Part shown: piece after piece, positions 43,278 through 51,224 of the stretch
Layout: each line of letters starts with the position of its first letter
Numbering within the stretch: the stretch's first letter is position 1
Assembly (NCBI RefSeq): GCF_041321145.1
Contig: NZ_JBGGWA010000005.1
Coordinates: 310,001 to 374,000 of the forward strand
From: Paraburkholderia sp041321145
GTDB taxonomy: Bacteria > Pseudomonadota > Gammaproteobacteria > Burkholderiales > Burkholderiaceae
Length of the DNA stretch: 64,000 bases
Reading direction: 5' to 3'
Made by a program: the position numbers and the translations under genes
Notes under the pieces: model-generated
Told to the model about the DNA's origin: nothing
The model's input: only the letters and a program-made list of their open reading frames with translations
Database searches by the model: none

Positions 43278-43345
43278 TTAGGCGTGAGGATACGTCGCAA
43301 CCTCGATCAGATTGCCGTCCGCGGTTTCGTCGCCATGGTGGGATG
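43278..43345 (-). pseudogene. Possible remnant of a VOC/glyoxalase-like gene (C-terminal end)
   Basis: Minus-strand translation just past the RbsD/FucU stop ends with ADGNLIEVATYPHA and a stop. This resembles the last strand of vicinal-oxygen-chelate proteins (DGNLIE). The open frame is only about 25 residues long and no start or RBS is seen. The 295-base gap here holds nothing else recognised. The match is short, so chance is a real option. Confidence 0.25.
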
Positions 43346-43362
43346 CAATGGAACGCAGTCTG

Positions 43363-43827
43363 CTATTGCTTCGGCGCATCCGGTGCAAGCAAGACGCCCT
43401 TGGTGAACACGAAGCAACCGTAACCGCGCTCTTCGCCGGTAGCGATCACGCAATAGGCTTTGCGCGCCCGCTCATAGAACGCGAAACGTTCGACCGATGC
43501 AAACGGCACATCGCGCCCTTCCGCGGCATTGATCTCGATCTGCGCTTCGCGCTGAACGGCCGGTATCGTATCGGGCTCGCCCACCACTTCCATTCGCGAG
43601 GCAGGGCGCTCGACGAAGGTATCCAGCGGCATCACCGACAGAATCGCGCGAATTGCACGCGGTGCGTTCACGCCATCGAGGCGAAGCAGCTTGCCCAACA
43701 CCGTTTCCCGCGCGACGGAAGCGCCCGGGAAGTTGGCGTCGCAAACCACCAGTTCGTCGCCATGGCCCATGGCACGTAGCGCATGCAGCACATCGGCATT
43801 CAGCAGCGGGTCCAGATTCTTCAGCAC
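43363..43827 (-). CDS. RbsD/FucU-family sugar mutarotase
   Basis: A 154-residue protein of the RbsD/FucU fold. It starts LKNLDPLLNADVLHALRAMGHGDELVVCDANFPG, which matches the FucU-type N-terminus with a conserved His in GHGDE and Asp in CDANFP. The gene starts at GTG 43827 with AAGGAG 5-10 bases upstream. Such enzymes interconvert sugar anomers, usually L-fucose or ribose, in the cytosol. No fucose pathway genes are adjacent, so the sugar is uncertain. Confidence 0.85.
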   Translation of the reverse strand: MLKNLDPLLNADVLHALRAMGHGDELVVCDANFPGASVARETVLGKLLRLDGVNAPRAIRAILSVMPLDTFVERPASRMEVVGEPDTIPAVQREAQIEINAAEGRDVPFASVERFAFYERARKAYCVIATGEERGYGCFVFTKGVLLAPDAPKQ

Positions 43828-43958
43828 GGTGTCTCCTTGAGGTCCGATTTGGTGGCTGGCCGCCCGGGTTCGGACGGTTTGTCCTTGCAACGCGTTACGC
43901 GTCGATCGATTGTAGCAAGACCGCGGCGAGTGCTCCGTTGCCGGCGGCCCATCGCCAA

Positions 43959-44216
43959 TCAGCATTTCTGCACAATGCGTCGAGCGGCATTCTCGCGGCA
44001 CTGCCACCGCAGCCATCCGACCACCGCCAGCAGCACGAGACCCGCGCCGCCCACCACCGGCTCGCGCCAGGCCAGCAACGCAGTGAACGTGAACGCGCGC
44101 GGGCCGGCCAGCAGCGCGAAGCCGGCGATCGCGCTGGAGAGCGCGTCGACCGCGCCCGACAGGCGCTCGAACGTGATGGCCGAACCGGGAATCGTGGCGG
44201 CAGCGGACTCGTGCAT
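43959..44216 (-). CDS. Small membrane protein of unknown function
   Basis: An 85-residue protein with two hydrophobic stretches (DALSSAIAGFALLAGPRAF; VGGAGLVLLAVVGWLRW) and a basic, Cys-containing tail. GGAGA lies before the ATG. It is 30 bases after the SnoaL-like gene on the same strand, suggesting a two-gene unit. I cannot assign it to a family. Confidence 0.55.
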   Translation of the reverse strand: MHESAAATIPGSAITFERLSGAVDALSSAIAGFALLAGPRAFTFTALLAWREPVVGGAGLVLLAVVGWLRWQCRENAARRIVQKC

Positions 44217-44246
44217 GATCGTCTCCGTGAAAAACTGCGGGTGGGG

Positions 44247-44612
44247 TCAGGCGGCAGGTACCTGGTCGAGGAAACCGGTCACCGTCTGCAAGCGGCCTTG
44301 AGGGTCGAGCAGGCCGAAGTCGGAACCCTTGACGATCGCCACGCCCGCGGGCGTGGTCAGCTCCCACGAAAAACGCAACCGGTTCGCGAAGCCATCGACC
44401 TCCGTCGTGCGGCGAAACGTGTGATGCGGGAAGCGCTCATGCACCGCGCGGATCATCGCGTCGATGCCGTCATGGCCCGCGCCTGCCAGCAGCGGATCGC
44501 GATAGTCGGCATCGACGGTCCAGGTCGAGGCGATCAATTCGCCGCGGCGCACTGCATCGGTTTCATTCCATGCGTCGAAATAACGGTCGATCAGATCGGT
44601 ATGCGCATTCAT
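44247..44612 (-). CDS. SnoaL-like/NTF2-fold protein
   Basis: A 121-residue single-domain protein: LIDRYFDAWNETDAVRRGEL, then VDADYRDPLLAGAGHDGIDAM, then FPHHTFRRTTEVDGFANRLRFSWEL. This is the NTF2/SnoaL-like cone fold, used for small-molecule binding or isomerase-like reactions. The ATG at 44612 follows AAGGAGT; the frame reaches 44633. It pairs with a small membrane protein gene downstream. The ligand is unknown. Confidence 0.83.
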   Translation of the reverse strand: MNAHTDLIDRYFDAWNETDAVRRGELIASTWTVDADYRDPLLAGAGHDGIDAMIRAVHERFPHHTFRRTTEVDGFANRLRFSWELTTPAGVAIVKGSDFGLLDPQGRLQTVTGFLDQVPAA

Positions 44613-44918
44613 CTCAAACTCCTTCATTGGCATGACTGAGCACTACGCTCGGCAGACACGTTGTATGCGGCGGGCTCGGCGTGAAGATTGGCAGCTTGAG
44701 CGCGGCGCGTCGATTACGTGGGAGGTAAGCATCCGCACGCGTCACGCAGCAAGGCCGCGCTTCTTTCGCGCCGCCGGATTGGCCATCCGGCCGAATCGTC
44801 ACGGGCTGCGTCAGCCGCTAACCTCATGTGGCAATTGGGGCCGCGCAGCATTCGCACGCGGCATGTGAGGAACTGAACGGGCGCGGCATTCGCCGCTTTT
44901 TTAATATGGTTTTTACAC

Positions 44919-44947
44919 TTGCAAGACCGTATCCACAAGGATACAAT
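44919..44947 (+). promoter_or_regulatory. Toxin-antitoxin promoter with palindromic operator
   Basis: TTGCAA (44919-44924), 17 bases, TACAAT (44942-44947) make a good sigma-70 promoter. A perfect inverted repeat, GTATCC (44929-44934) and GGATAC (44939-44944), sits between the -35 and -10 boxes and overlaps the -10. This is where an autorepressing antitoxin would bind. The expected start point near 44954 supports the GTG start of the toxin at 44972. The rest of the 359-base gap upstream holds nothing recognised. Confidence 0.8.
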
Positions 44948-44971
44948 CATCAGCAAATCGGTTCACCGCCT

Positions 44972-45277
44972 GTGTACACGGTCAATCGCACCGAGGAATT
45001 CGACAGTTGGCTTGCCGGCCTCGCGGACTTAAGAGCGAGGGCAAAGATCCTGGTGCGGGTCCGGCGCGCGGAACGAGGTCATTTCGGCGACGTGAAACTG
45101 CTGGAAGAAGGCGTATCCGAGATGCGCATCGATTGTGGTCCTGGCTATCGGGTCTACTTCGCGCGCGAAGGGCGCATGGTGTATCTGCTGCTTTGTGGTG
45201 GAGATAAGTCCACGCAGTCGGCCGACATCAAGCATGCCAAAACAATGTGGGCAGCAATCAGAAAGGAACTGTCATGA
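44972..45277 (+). CDS. RelE/HigB-superfamily toxin (addiction module killer)
   Basis: A 101-residue protein starting VYTVNRTEEFDSWLAGLADLRARAKI, with RVRRAERGHFGDVKLLEEGVSEMRI, GYRVYFAREGRMVYLLLCGGDKSTQ. This fits the RelE-like killer family (TIGR02683 style), which cleaves mRNA on the ribosome. The GTG at 44972 is chosen because the promoter lies between this codon and the upstream ATG at 44906. The antitoxin gene follows with a four-base overlap (ATGA); toxin-first order is as in higBA. Confidence 0.87.
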   Translation: MYTVNRTEEFDSWLAGLADLRARAKILVRVRRAERGHFGDVKLLEEGVSEMRIDCGPGYRVYFAREGRMVYLLLCGGDKSTQSADIKHAKTMWAAIRKELS

Positions 45278-45576
45278 GCAAAGCCAAAATCGCACGGTTC
45301 GATGCATCACACTACCTCGATAGCGAGGAGATGATCGCTGAGTATCTCAACGCAGCGCTGGAAGAAGGCGACGCGGACCTCCTCCTCGCCGCGATCGCCG
45401 ACATCGCAAAAGCACGCGGCATCGCGAAGGTCGCAGCCGACGCCGGGCTCGGGCGCGAAAGCCTCTATAAAACGCTCGCGCCCGGCTCCAAACCGCGCAT
45501 GGATACGGTGTTCAAACTGCTGCGCGCGCTGGGCGTCAAGCTCAACGCAGTGCCCGAAGGCGTGGCGCCCGCTTGA
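45274..45576 (+). CDS. HigA-like antitoxin with XRE-type helix-turn-helix
   Basis: A 100-residue protein: FDASHYLDSEEMIAEYLNAALEEGDADLLLAAIADIAKARG, then the HTH KVAADAGLGRESLYKTLAPGS, then PRMDTVFKLLRALGVKL. It matches the antidote family that pairs with RelE-like killers. It would neutralise the toxin and repress the shared promoter through the palindrome at 44929-44944. Start overlaps the toxin stop. Confidence 0.9.
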   Translation: MSKAKIARFDASHYLDSEEMIAEYLNAALEEGDADLLLAAIADIAKARGIAKVAADAGLGRESLYKTLAPGSKPRMDTVFKLLRALGVKLNAVPEGVAPA

Positions 45577-45660
45577 TTCGCGCTTGTCTTGTTGATGCTT
45601 GAGGCAATGCCTCGGCCGTGCTGCGTATTCGTGGGCTTTCCCGGGCTTTTCCGGGTATTC

Positions 45661-45705
45661 CATTACCTGTCAGGTAATGGATCGCCAACGCGCTTTAGCT
45701 ATGAT
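45661..45705 (+). promoter_or_regulatory. Palindromic operator and -10 box before the XRE regulator
   Basis: CATTACCTGTCAGGTAATG (45661-45679) is a perfect 9-bp inverted repeat with a one-base centre. A -10-like TATGAT follows at 45700-45705; the matching -35 is poor. The symmetry and location suggest autoregulation by the XRE protein encoded downstream. Confidence 0.65.
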
Positions 45706-45712
45706 CGGCAGC

Positions 45713-46591
45713 ATGAACACACTCTCTCTTGCACAAACCAATCCGTCGAACGCGCCGATGGCAAGCCGCACGGTCGGCGATCTGCTGCGCGAATGGCGGC
45801 AGCGGCGAAGAATGAGCCAGTTGCTGCTCGCCGCTGAAGCGGAAATTTCAACCCGGCATCTGAGCTTCGTCGAATCAGGCCGTGCGGTGCCCAGCCGGGA
45901 AATGGTCATGCATCTCGCCGAGCGACTCGACGTACCGCTGCGCGCGCGCAATGCGCTGCTGGTCGCGGCGGGCTATGCACCGCTGTTCCGCGAGCGTCCG
46001 TTGACGGACCCTCAGTTGGCCGCAGCACGCGAGGCTGTCGAATTGGTGCTCAAAGGTCACGAGCCGTACCCGGCACTCGCGATCGATCGTCACTGGACCA
46101 TCGTTGCCGCGAACAACGCGCTCGCCCCGCTGCTCGCCGGCGCAAGCCCGGAACTGCTGAAGCCGCCAGTCAATGCGCTGCGACTGAGCTTGCATCCGGA
46201 GGGCATCGCGGCATCAATCGTCAATTGGCACGCATGGCGTGCGCATGCGCTGGGTCGACTGCAGCGGCAAATCGACGTAAGTGGTGACGACACGTTGAGT
46301 GCATTGCGCGATGAGCTGGCGGCATATCCCGCGCCGCCCGGCGCGGATGAGTCCAATCATGACGACACCGCGCTCAACCCGATCGCCGTACCGCTGCGAA
46401 TGCGCACGCCGATCGGCGTGCTGTCGTTCTTCAGCACGACCACGGTGTTCGGCACGCCGATGGATGTGACACTCTCCGAACTTGCTATCGAAGCGTTCTT
46501 TCCCGCCGATCAGCAAACTGCGGCGACATTGCGCGAGTTTGCCGAAAGCCAAGGGGCCGAAGCGCAGGCCGCTGAAGCAGCGAAGCCATAG
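45713..46591 (+). CDS. XRE-family regulator with MmyB-like ligand domain
   Basis: A 292-residue protein. The HTH (about 17-75) reads VGDLLREWRQRRRMSQLLLAAEAEISTRHLSFVESGRAVPS. The C-terminal MmyB-like domain (about 105-270) holds PALAIDRHWTIVAANNALAPLL and a hydrophobic ligand pocket. The usual ligand is a fatty acid-like molecule. The ATG at 45713 follows the -10 box closely, so the mRNA may be leaderless or nearly so. The operator lies directly upstream. Confidence 0.87.
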   Translation: MNTLSLAQTNPSNAPMASRTVGDLLREWRQRRRMSQLLLAAEAEISTRHLSFVESGRAVPSREMVMHLAERLDVPLRARNALLVAAGYAPLFRERPLTDPQLAAAREAVELVLKGHEPYPALAIDRHWTIVAANNALAPLLAGASPELLKPPVNALRLSLHPEGIAASIVNWHAWRAHALGRLQRQIDVSGDDTLSALRDELAAYPAPPGADESNHDDTALNPIAVPLRMRTPIGVLSFFSTTTVFGTPMDVTLSELAIEAFFPADQQTAATLREFAESQGAEAQAAEAAKP

Positions 46592-46862
46592 CCGCACCTG
46601 ACAACAAAGCCTGAGCAGGCCCACCACGCGCCCCAGTGCGGCTGCGGGTGCGGGCTGCACACGGGCGCGTAGTCGCACCGAAACGGCCATCGCGCCTCGA
46701 CCAAGGCTTGTGGCACAAGCACTGGCGCCCGTTGGACCGCCCAGCCCTACAGCGTGATCCGTGCTATCTTTTTCAATTACTTTCCGCGCCGCACCAAGCC
46801 CGAAACGGTTCATCAACCGCTCCAGGACTTGCCTTCGATTAGCCGCTTGTCCGTCAAACACT

Positions 46863-48086
46863 ATGTCCGAACTCTCTACTTCGCTTCCACGCGTACCGCG
46901 CCGTTTCGACATCAATCCGAAACCGTTAGGCGTCGCACTCGTTCTCATTGCGCTGGGCGCCATTTATCTGGCCCAAACCGTCAGCGGCCGTCAGTCGGCG
47001 CTCTACATCGTCGGCGCGCTGTTGGGAATGTCGCTTTATCACGCGGCGTTCGGCTTTACCTCCGCCTGGCGGGTCTTTATCGCCGACGGTCGCGGCGCCG
47101 GTCTGCGCGCACAGATGCTAATGCTGGCACTCGGCGTGCTGCTGTTTTTTCCGGCGCTCGCCGCCGGCACGCTGTTCGGCCGGCCGGTGGTCGGGCTGGT
47201 CGCGCCGGCAGGCACGTCCGTGCTGGTCGGGGCCTTCATGTTCGGGGTCGGCATGCAATTGGGCGGGGGCTGCGCATCCGGCACGCTGTACACCGTCGGC
47301 GGCGGCAGTACACGCATGATCGTCACGCTGGCAGCGTTCATCGTCGGTTCGGTCGTCGCGACCGCGCACATGCCGTTCTGGAGCGCGCTACCGTCCCTCA
47401 AGCCGCTTTCGATGGTAACCACGCTTGGCGCGGGCTGGGCCATCGCGCTGAATCTGGTCGTTTTCGCTGCGATCGCGGCGCTTACCGTATTCGTCGAACG
47501 GCGCCGCCATGGTCGGCTGATCAACGAGCCTCAGCGAGCGTCGCATGCGTCGCCATGGCTGCACGGCCCATGGCCGTTGTTCGTCGGCGCGATCGCCCTG
47601 GTCTTGCTCAACTTCGCGACGCTGGCGCTGTCGGGCCGTCCGTGGGGTGTGACGTCGGCGTTCGCGCTGTGGGGCGCCAAGCTATTTGCCGCGCTGGGGA
47701 TCGACGTGGCCAACTGGCCCTATTGGGCCGCTCACGCCAACGCAGGCGCGCTGGCCGCTCCTGTTACACATGACGTCACCACGGTAATGGATATCGGCAT
47801 CATCCTCGGCGCCATGACGGCTGCGGCGCTCGCCGGCCGTTACGCGCCGGTCTGGAAGCTGCCGGCTCGCTCACTGATCGCAGCGGTGGTCGGCGGTTTG
47901 TTGCTCGGCTACGGAGCCCGCCTGGCCTACGGTTGTAACATCGGCGCCTATTTCAGCGGCATCGTGTCAGGCAGCCTGCACGGCTGGCTGTGGCTCGTCG
48001 CCGCTTTCGCCGGAAACGTGCTGGGCACGCGCCTGCGGCCGGCGTTCGGACTCGAAGTCGAACGGAGCCGCGCAAACGCTTGCTAG
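46863..48086 (+). CDS. YeeE/YedE-family (TsuA-like) thiosulfate-type transporter
   Basis: A 407-residue inner-membrane protein with about ten hydrophobic helices. Two Cys-containing motifs typical of the family are seen: GGGCASGTLYTVGGG and YGCNIGAYFSGI. In characterised relatives these Cys relay thiosulfate across the membrane. The ATG at 46863 is used; upstream frames to 46754 are not family-like. A single long protein with both family repeats is present. Substrate could be thiosulfate or another sulfur compound. The 270-base gap upstream holds nothing recognised. Confidence 0.87.
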   Translation: MSELSTSLPRVPRRFDINPKPLGVALVLIALGAIYLAQTVSGRQSALYIVGALLGMSLYHAAFGFTSAWRVFIADGRGAGLRAQMLMLALGVLLFFPALAAGTLFGRPVVGLVAPAGTSVLVGAFMFGVGMQLGGGCASGTLYTVGGGSTRMIVTLAAFIVGSVVATAHMPFWSALPSLKPLSMVTTLGAGWAIALNLVVFAAIAALTVFVERRRHGRLINEPQRASHASPWLHGPWPLFVGAIALVLLNFATLALSGRPWGVTSAFALWGAKLFAALGIDVANWPYWAAHANAGALAAPVTHDVTTVMDIGIILGAMTAAALAGRYAPVWKLPARSLIAAVVGGLLLGYGARLAYGCNIGAYFSGIVSGSLHGWLWLVAAFAGNVLGTRLRPAFGLEVERSRANAC

Positions 48087-48088
48087 CA

Positions 48089-48114
48089 GTTACAAATACG
48101 GCCTCGTTTGTAAC
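48089..48114. repeat. Inverted repeat after the YeeE-like gene
   Basis: GTTACAAA (48089-48096) and TTTGTAAC (48107-48114) form an 8-bp inverted repeat with a 10-base spacer, 2 bases past the stop. It could be a 3' hairpin or, since similar GTTAC/GTAAC pairs occur near the flhD start point, a regulator site. Confidence 0.5.
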
Positions 48115-48418
48115 CGGGGCCGCACCCACCTGTAACACCTCTGATTTGTCCCCATAGAGACGCCAATAAACGGTATTTATTACTTTTTAATTGGCTCGCT
48201 TTCTAATTCCTTTCTAATTCAGGCCGGTTTTTCGAGCTCGTGATGAGCCACGAACCCTTGCTCGGATGATTGTACAAAATGCCCGTCATACAAGGGTTTC
48301 CATGGATATGACGAAATCCCGGATCGGCAACGAACTCGCTAAGCCACGTCTATTACAGACCCGTGAAATAGTTACCGAAATTTGATGTATCTTTTTGGGA
48401 TATTTTTTCGAGAAGGGA

Positions 48419-48474
48419 TTGCTTTCTTGTTTTGCCCTTCATACAATTCGTCCCAAGCTGTTACGAAATGTAAC
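48419..48474 (+). promoter_or_regulatory. flhD: flhDC promoter with inverted repeat at the start point
   Basis: TTGCTT (48419-48424), 17 bases, TACAAT (48442-48447) form a candidate sigma-70 promoter. An inverted repeat GTTAC (48460-48464) and GTAAC (48470-48474) sits just after the expected start point. The leader to the flhD ATG would be about 150 bases. It contains a small hairpin (CGGCA and TGCCG, 48559-48573) and several GGA triplets. The rest of the 519-base gap upstream holds no gene that I see. Confidence 0.6.
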
Positions 48475-48605
48475 GCGATGTATCAGAAAGTCGCCGCCTG
48501 GATCAGGTGGTGACATGTAGCCGGAGGACGACTTCCCGGTGAGGCACAAAAGACATAACGGCAAAAAATGCCGACATAGTAATTCGGGGCTTCGGAAACA
48601 CAAAA

Positions 48606-48926
48606 ATGGACCGTAGCAGCGAGACGCTGGATTCAATCCGCGAGATCAACTTGTCTTACATCATGCTCGCGCAACGTATGTTGCGCGAGGACAAACCTGT
48701 CGGGATGTTCCGGCTGGGACTGTCATCGGAACTGGCTGATTTGCTTGCCGGGCTGTCGCTCGCGCAGATCGTCAAGCTGGCCGCTTCCGATCAGCTTTTG
48801 TGCTTTTTCCGCTTCAATGACCACTCGATGTTGTCTGCGCTGACGCAAACAACGAAGCACGCAGCCGTTGCACCGACTCACGCGGCGATCCTGCTTGCAG
48901 GCCAGCCTGCTGAGCAGTTCGCTTAA
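48606..48926 (+). CDS. flhD: Flagellar master regulator subunit FlhD
   Basis: A 106-residue helical protein matching FlhD: LDSIREINLSYIMLAQRMLREDKPVGMFRLGLS, then LLAGLSLAQIVKLAASDQLLCFFRFND. With FlhC it forms the activator of early flagellar genes. It is followed by flhC after 14 bases. In relatives flhDC often sits beside motAB and chemotaxis genes; here it is followed by a convergent efflux locus. Confidence 0.96.
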   Translation: MDRSSETLDSIREINLSYIMLAQRMLREDKPVGMFRLGLSSELADLLAGLSLAQIVKLAASDQLLCFFRFNDHSMLSALTQTTKHAAVAPTHAAILLAGQPAEQFA

Positions 48927-48940
48927 TCGAGGTGACCGCG

Positions 48941-49510
48941 ATGCTCAAGCGTAGCCTGACGGAAGACGCGCAAGAAGTCTTCCGTGCCATCGCGCTGATT
49001 GAACTCGGCGCGCGCATGCAAGTACTCGAAAGCGAGTTGACGCTCTCGCGCGATCGCATGATCCGTCTGTACCGCGAGGTCAAAGGTGTGTCGCCGCCCA
49101 AGGGCATGCTGCCGTTCTCGGCGGACTGGTATATGACGTGGCTGGCGAACATCCACGCGTCGTTGTTCTACAACACGTACCTGTTTCTGAAAACCGAAGC
49201 GCGTTGCTCGCATCTGGATTCGCTGACCAAAGGGTATCGGCTGTATCTTGAACATTGCCAGCACAGCGAAACCGAACCGGTGCTGGATTTGACGCGTGCG
49301 TGGACGCTGGTGCGCTTCTTCGACGCCGACATCCTGCAACTGACCAAATGCTGCCGTTGCACCGGCAAATTCGTCGCGCACAAGCACGACCTGCAACATA
49401 ACGTGGTGTGTGGCGCCTGCCAGCCGCCCTCGCGCGCCGGCAAGACCAAGAAAGCCGCCGCCGCTCGCCAGGAAGCGCTCGAAGCAGCGCAGATCGCGCA
49501 AGCCGCCTGA
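48941..49510 (+). CDS. flhC: Flagellar master regulator subunit FlhC
   Basis: A 189-residue protein with the FlhC pattern: EDAQEVFRAIALIELGARMQVLESELTLSR and SPPKGMLPFSADWYMTW. The zinc-binding four-Cys cluster reads CCRCTGKFVAHKH, then CGACQPP. The ATG at 48941 is preferred because GAGGTGA is 6-12 bases upstream; a GTG at 48932 is also in frame. The C-terminus is Ala/Lys-rich. It binds DNA with FlhD and activates class II flagellar operons. Confidence 0.96.
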   Translation: MLKRSLTEDAQEVFRAIALIELGARMQVLESELTLSRDRMIRLYREVKGVSPPKGMLPFSADWYMTWLANIHASLFYNTYLFLKTEARCSHLDSLTKGYRLYLEHCQHSETEPVLDLTRAWTLVRFFDADILQLTKCCRCTGKFVAHKHDLQHNVVCGACQPPSRAGKTKKAAAARQEALEAAQIAQAA

Positions 49511-49618
49511 TTCGAGTCGACTCGATAAGGGCCGCTCCGGCCTGATTCGAACCGAAACGCCGGGGCACGCTGTCGCGTAACCCGGCGCCTACCACCCTCT
49601 AGTCAGTCAAGCAGGACC

Positions 49619-51211
49619 CTAACGCTTTGCCACCTGATCCGGCGACGCCAAAGCGGCAGCAGCCGGATCCGAACCAGGCTTAACCGATCCCACAGCCGAA
49701 TCGGCAGCAGGCGTCACCCCACCCCAGCCGCCACCCAGCGCGCGAATCAGATTAACCGTGGCCACCGCCTGGGTGCCCGACAAGTGACTCGCCTGCAACT
49801 GCGAAATCAGCACCTGCCGCTCGCCGTCGATCACATCCAGATAGCTGACCGCACCTTCCGTGTACTGCGTGCGTGACAGATGCGCCGCGCGCTGCGATGC
49901 CACGACCGCATCGTTCTGCTCGCGCATCTGATCGTCGAGCAAACGCAGATCGGCCAGGTTGTCCTCAACCTCACGGAAGGCCACCAGCACCTGCTGACGA
50001 TACTGCGCGACATCCTCGTCGTACTTCGAGCGAGCTTGCGCGAGATTCGCCCGGCGCCGCCCGCCGTCGAACAACGGCAGCGTCAGTGCGGTACCGGCCA
50101 ACGGGCCGAGAATGAACGCACGACTCGACCACATGAACAGATCGCCGAGCGTCGCCGACTCATACCCAAAGGCGCCAGTGATATCGAGCTTCGGAAAGAA
50201 CGCCGACTTCGCGAGACCGACTCGCGCATTCGCCGCCATCATCGCCCGCTCCGCCGCCGAAATATCCGGCCGGCGTTCGAGCAATGCTGAAGGCAAACCG
50301 GGCGGCACACGCACCGTCACCGGCGCAAGCGGCGCTTCCGCGAACGAAAAATCCGCCGGCGGCTTGCCGAGCAGAATCGCGAGACTGTGCTCGGACGCCG
50401 CGCGCTGACGCGCCACGCCAACCGCATCGGCCCGCGCACTGGCCAGCTCGTTGCGAGAGCGCGAAACATCCAGCTCACCGATATCGCCTTCCTTGAAACG
50501 CCGCTCGACCAGTTTCAGGGTGTCCTCGCGCAACGCCACGGTACGGCGGTACAGATCCTGATCCGTATCGAGCTCGCGCAACTGGAAGTAGTTCTGCGCG
50601 ACGTCAGCCTGCAGCGACAACTGCACGGAACGGAACAGCGCTTCACTCTGCTGCTGGTCCGCACGCGTCGCATTCACATTCGAACCGACCCGCCCAAACA
50701 GATCGGCTTCATACGACGCGCCCACCTGCGCACGCCAGATCGTGCCGGTCGTGCCGCCTGCGCTATCCGGCTGGAGTTGCGATGCCGCCGATGCCCGTTC
50801 ACGCGTCGGGCCGAAGCCCGCGTCGAGCTTCGGAAACCAGTCCGACTTCGCCGCCTGCGTCACCGCACGCGCCTGCTGCACACGTGCCGCAGCCGCCTTC
50901 AGGTCCTGGTTCGCAGCAGCCGCCTGCGCTTCCAGCGCATTGAGCTGCGGATCGCCGAAAATCGTCCACCATTCGCCGCGATGCGTGTCGTCGGCGGGTT
51001 GGGCCTGCTTCCACGTACCGGTGTCCCGCGCCGATGCGGCGGACGTAGCCGACGCACCCGACGCAGCAACAGGCGCTTCCTTGAACGCGACCGGCGTATC
51101 CACCTCCGGCCGCTTATAGGTGGGCTCCACGGAGCAGGCCGCGAGCAATGCCACCAGCAAACCACTGGCAGCCGCCCACCCCCACCCGCTCAAAGATTCA
51201 AAACGTTCCAT
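49619..51211 (-). CDS. opcM: Outer-membrane efflux lipoprotein (OpcM/OprC type)
   Basis: A 530-residue NodT-family outer-membrane factor with a lipobox (LLVALLAACSVEP, acylated Cys). Two long helical/beta repeats have the family's features, for example VDVSRSRNELASARADAVGVAR-like spacing (LDVSRSRNELASA) and LPSALLERRPDISAAERAMM. It would form the TolC-like exit duct for the RND pump encoded upstream, 13 bases away. It is the last gene of the leftward unit. The flhC gene ends convergently 108 bases away, with a TCGAGTCGACTCGA palindrome at 49512-49525. Confidence 0.9.
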   Translation of the reverse strand: MERFESLSGWGWAAASGLLVALLAACSVEPTYKRPEVDTPVAFKEAPVAASGASATSAASARDTGTWKQAQPADDTHRGEWWTIFGDPQLNALEAQAAAANQDLKAAAARVQQARAVTQAAKSDWFPKLDAGFGPTRERASAASQLQPDSAGGTTGTIWRAQVGASYEADLFGRVGSNVNATRADQQQSEALFRSVQLSLQADVAQNYFQLRELDTDQDLYRRTVALREDTLKLVERRFKEGDIGELDVSRSRNELASARADAVGVARQRAASEHSLAILLGKPPADFSFAEAPLAPVTVRVPPGLPSALLERRPDISAAERAMMAANARVGLAKSAFFPKLDITGAFGYESATLGDLFMWSSRAFILGPLAGTALTLPLFDGGRRRANLAQARSKYDEDVAQYRQQVLVAFREVEDNLADLRLLDDQMREQNDAVVASQRAAHLSRTQYTEGAVSYLDVIDGERQVLISQLQASHLSGTQAVATVNLIRALGGGWGGVTPAADSAVGSVKPGSDPAAAALASPDQVAKR

Positions 51212-51224
51212 TATTGTTTTCTCC

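Noticed and set aside
44906..44971. Upstream ATG at 44906 as toxin start
   Set aside because: A good promoter lies between this codon and the GTG at 44972, so the longer protein would not be translated from that transcript.
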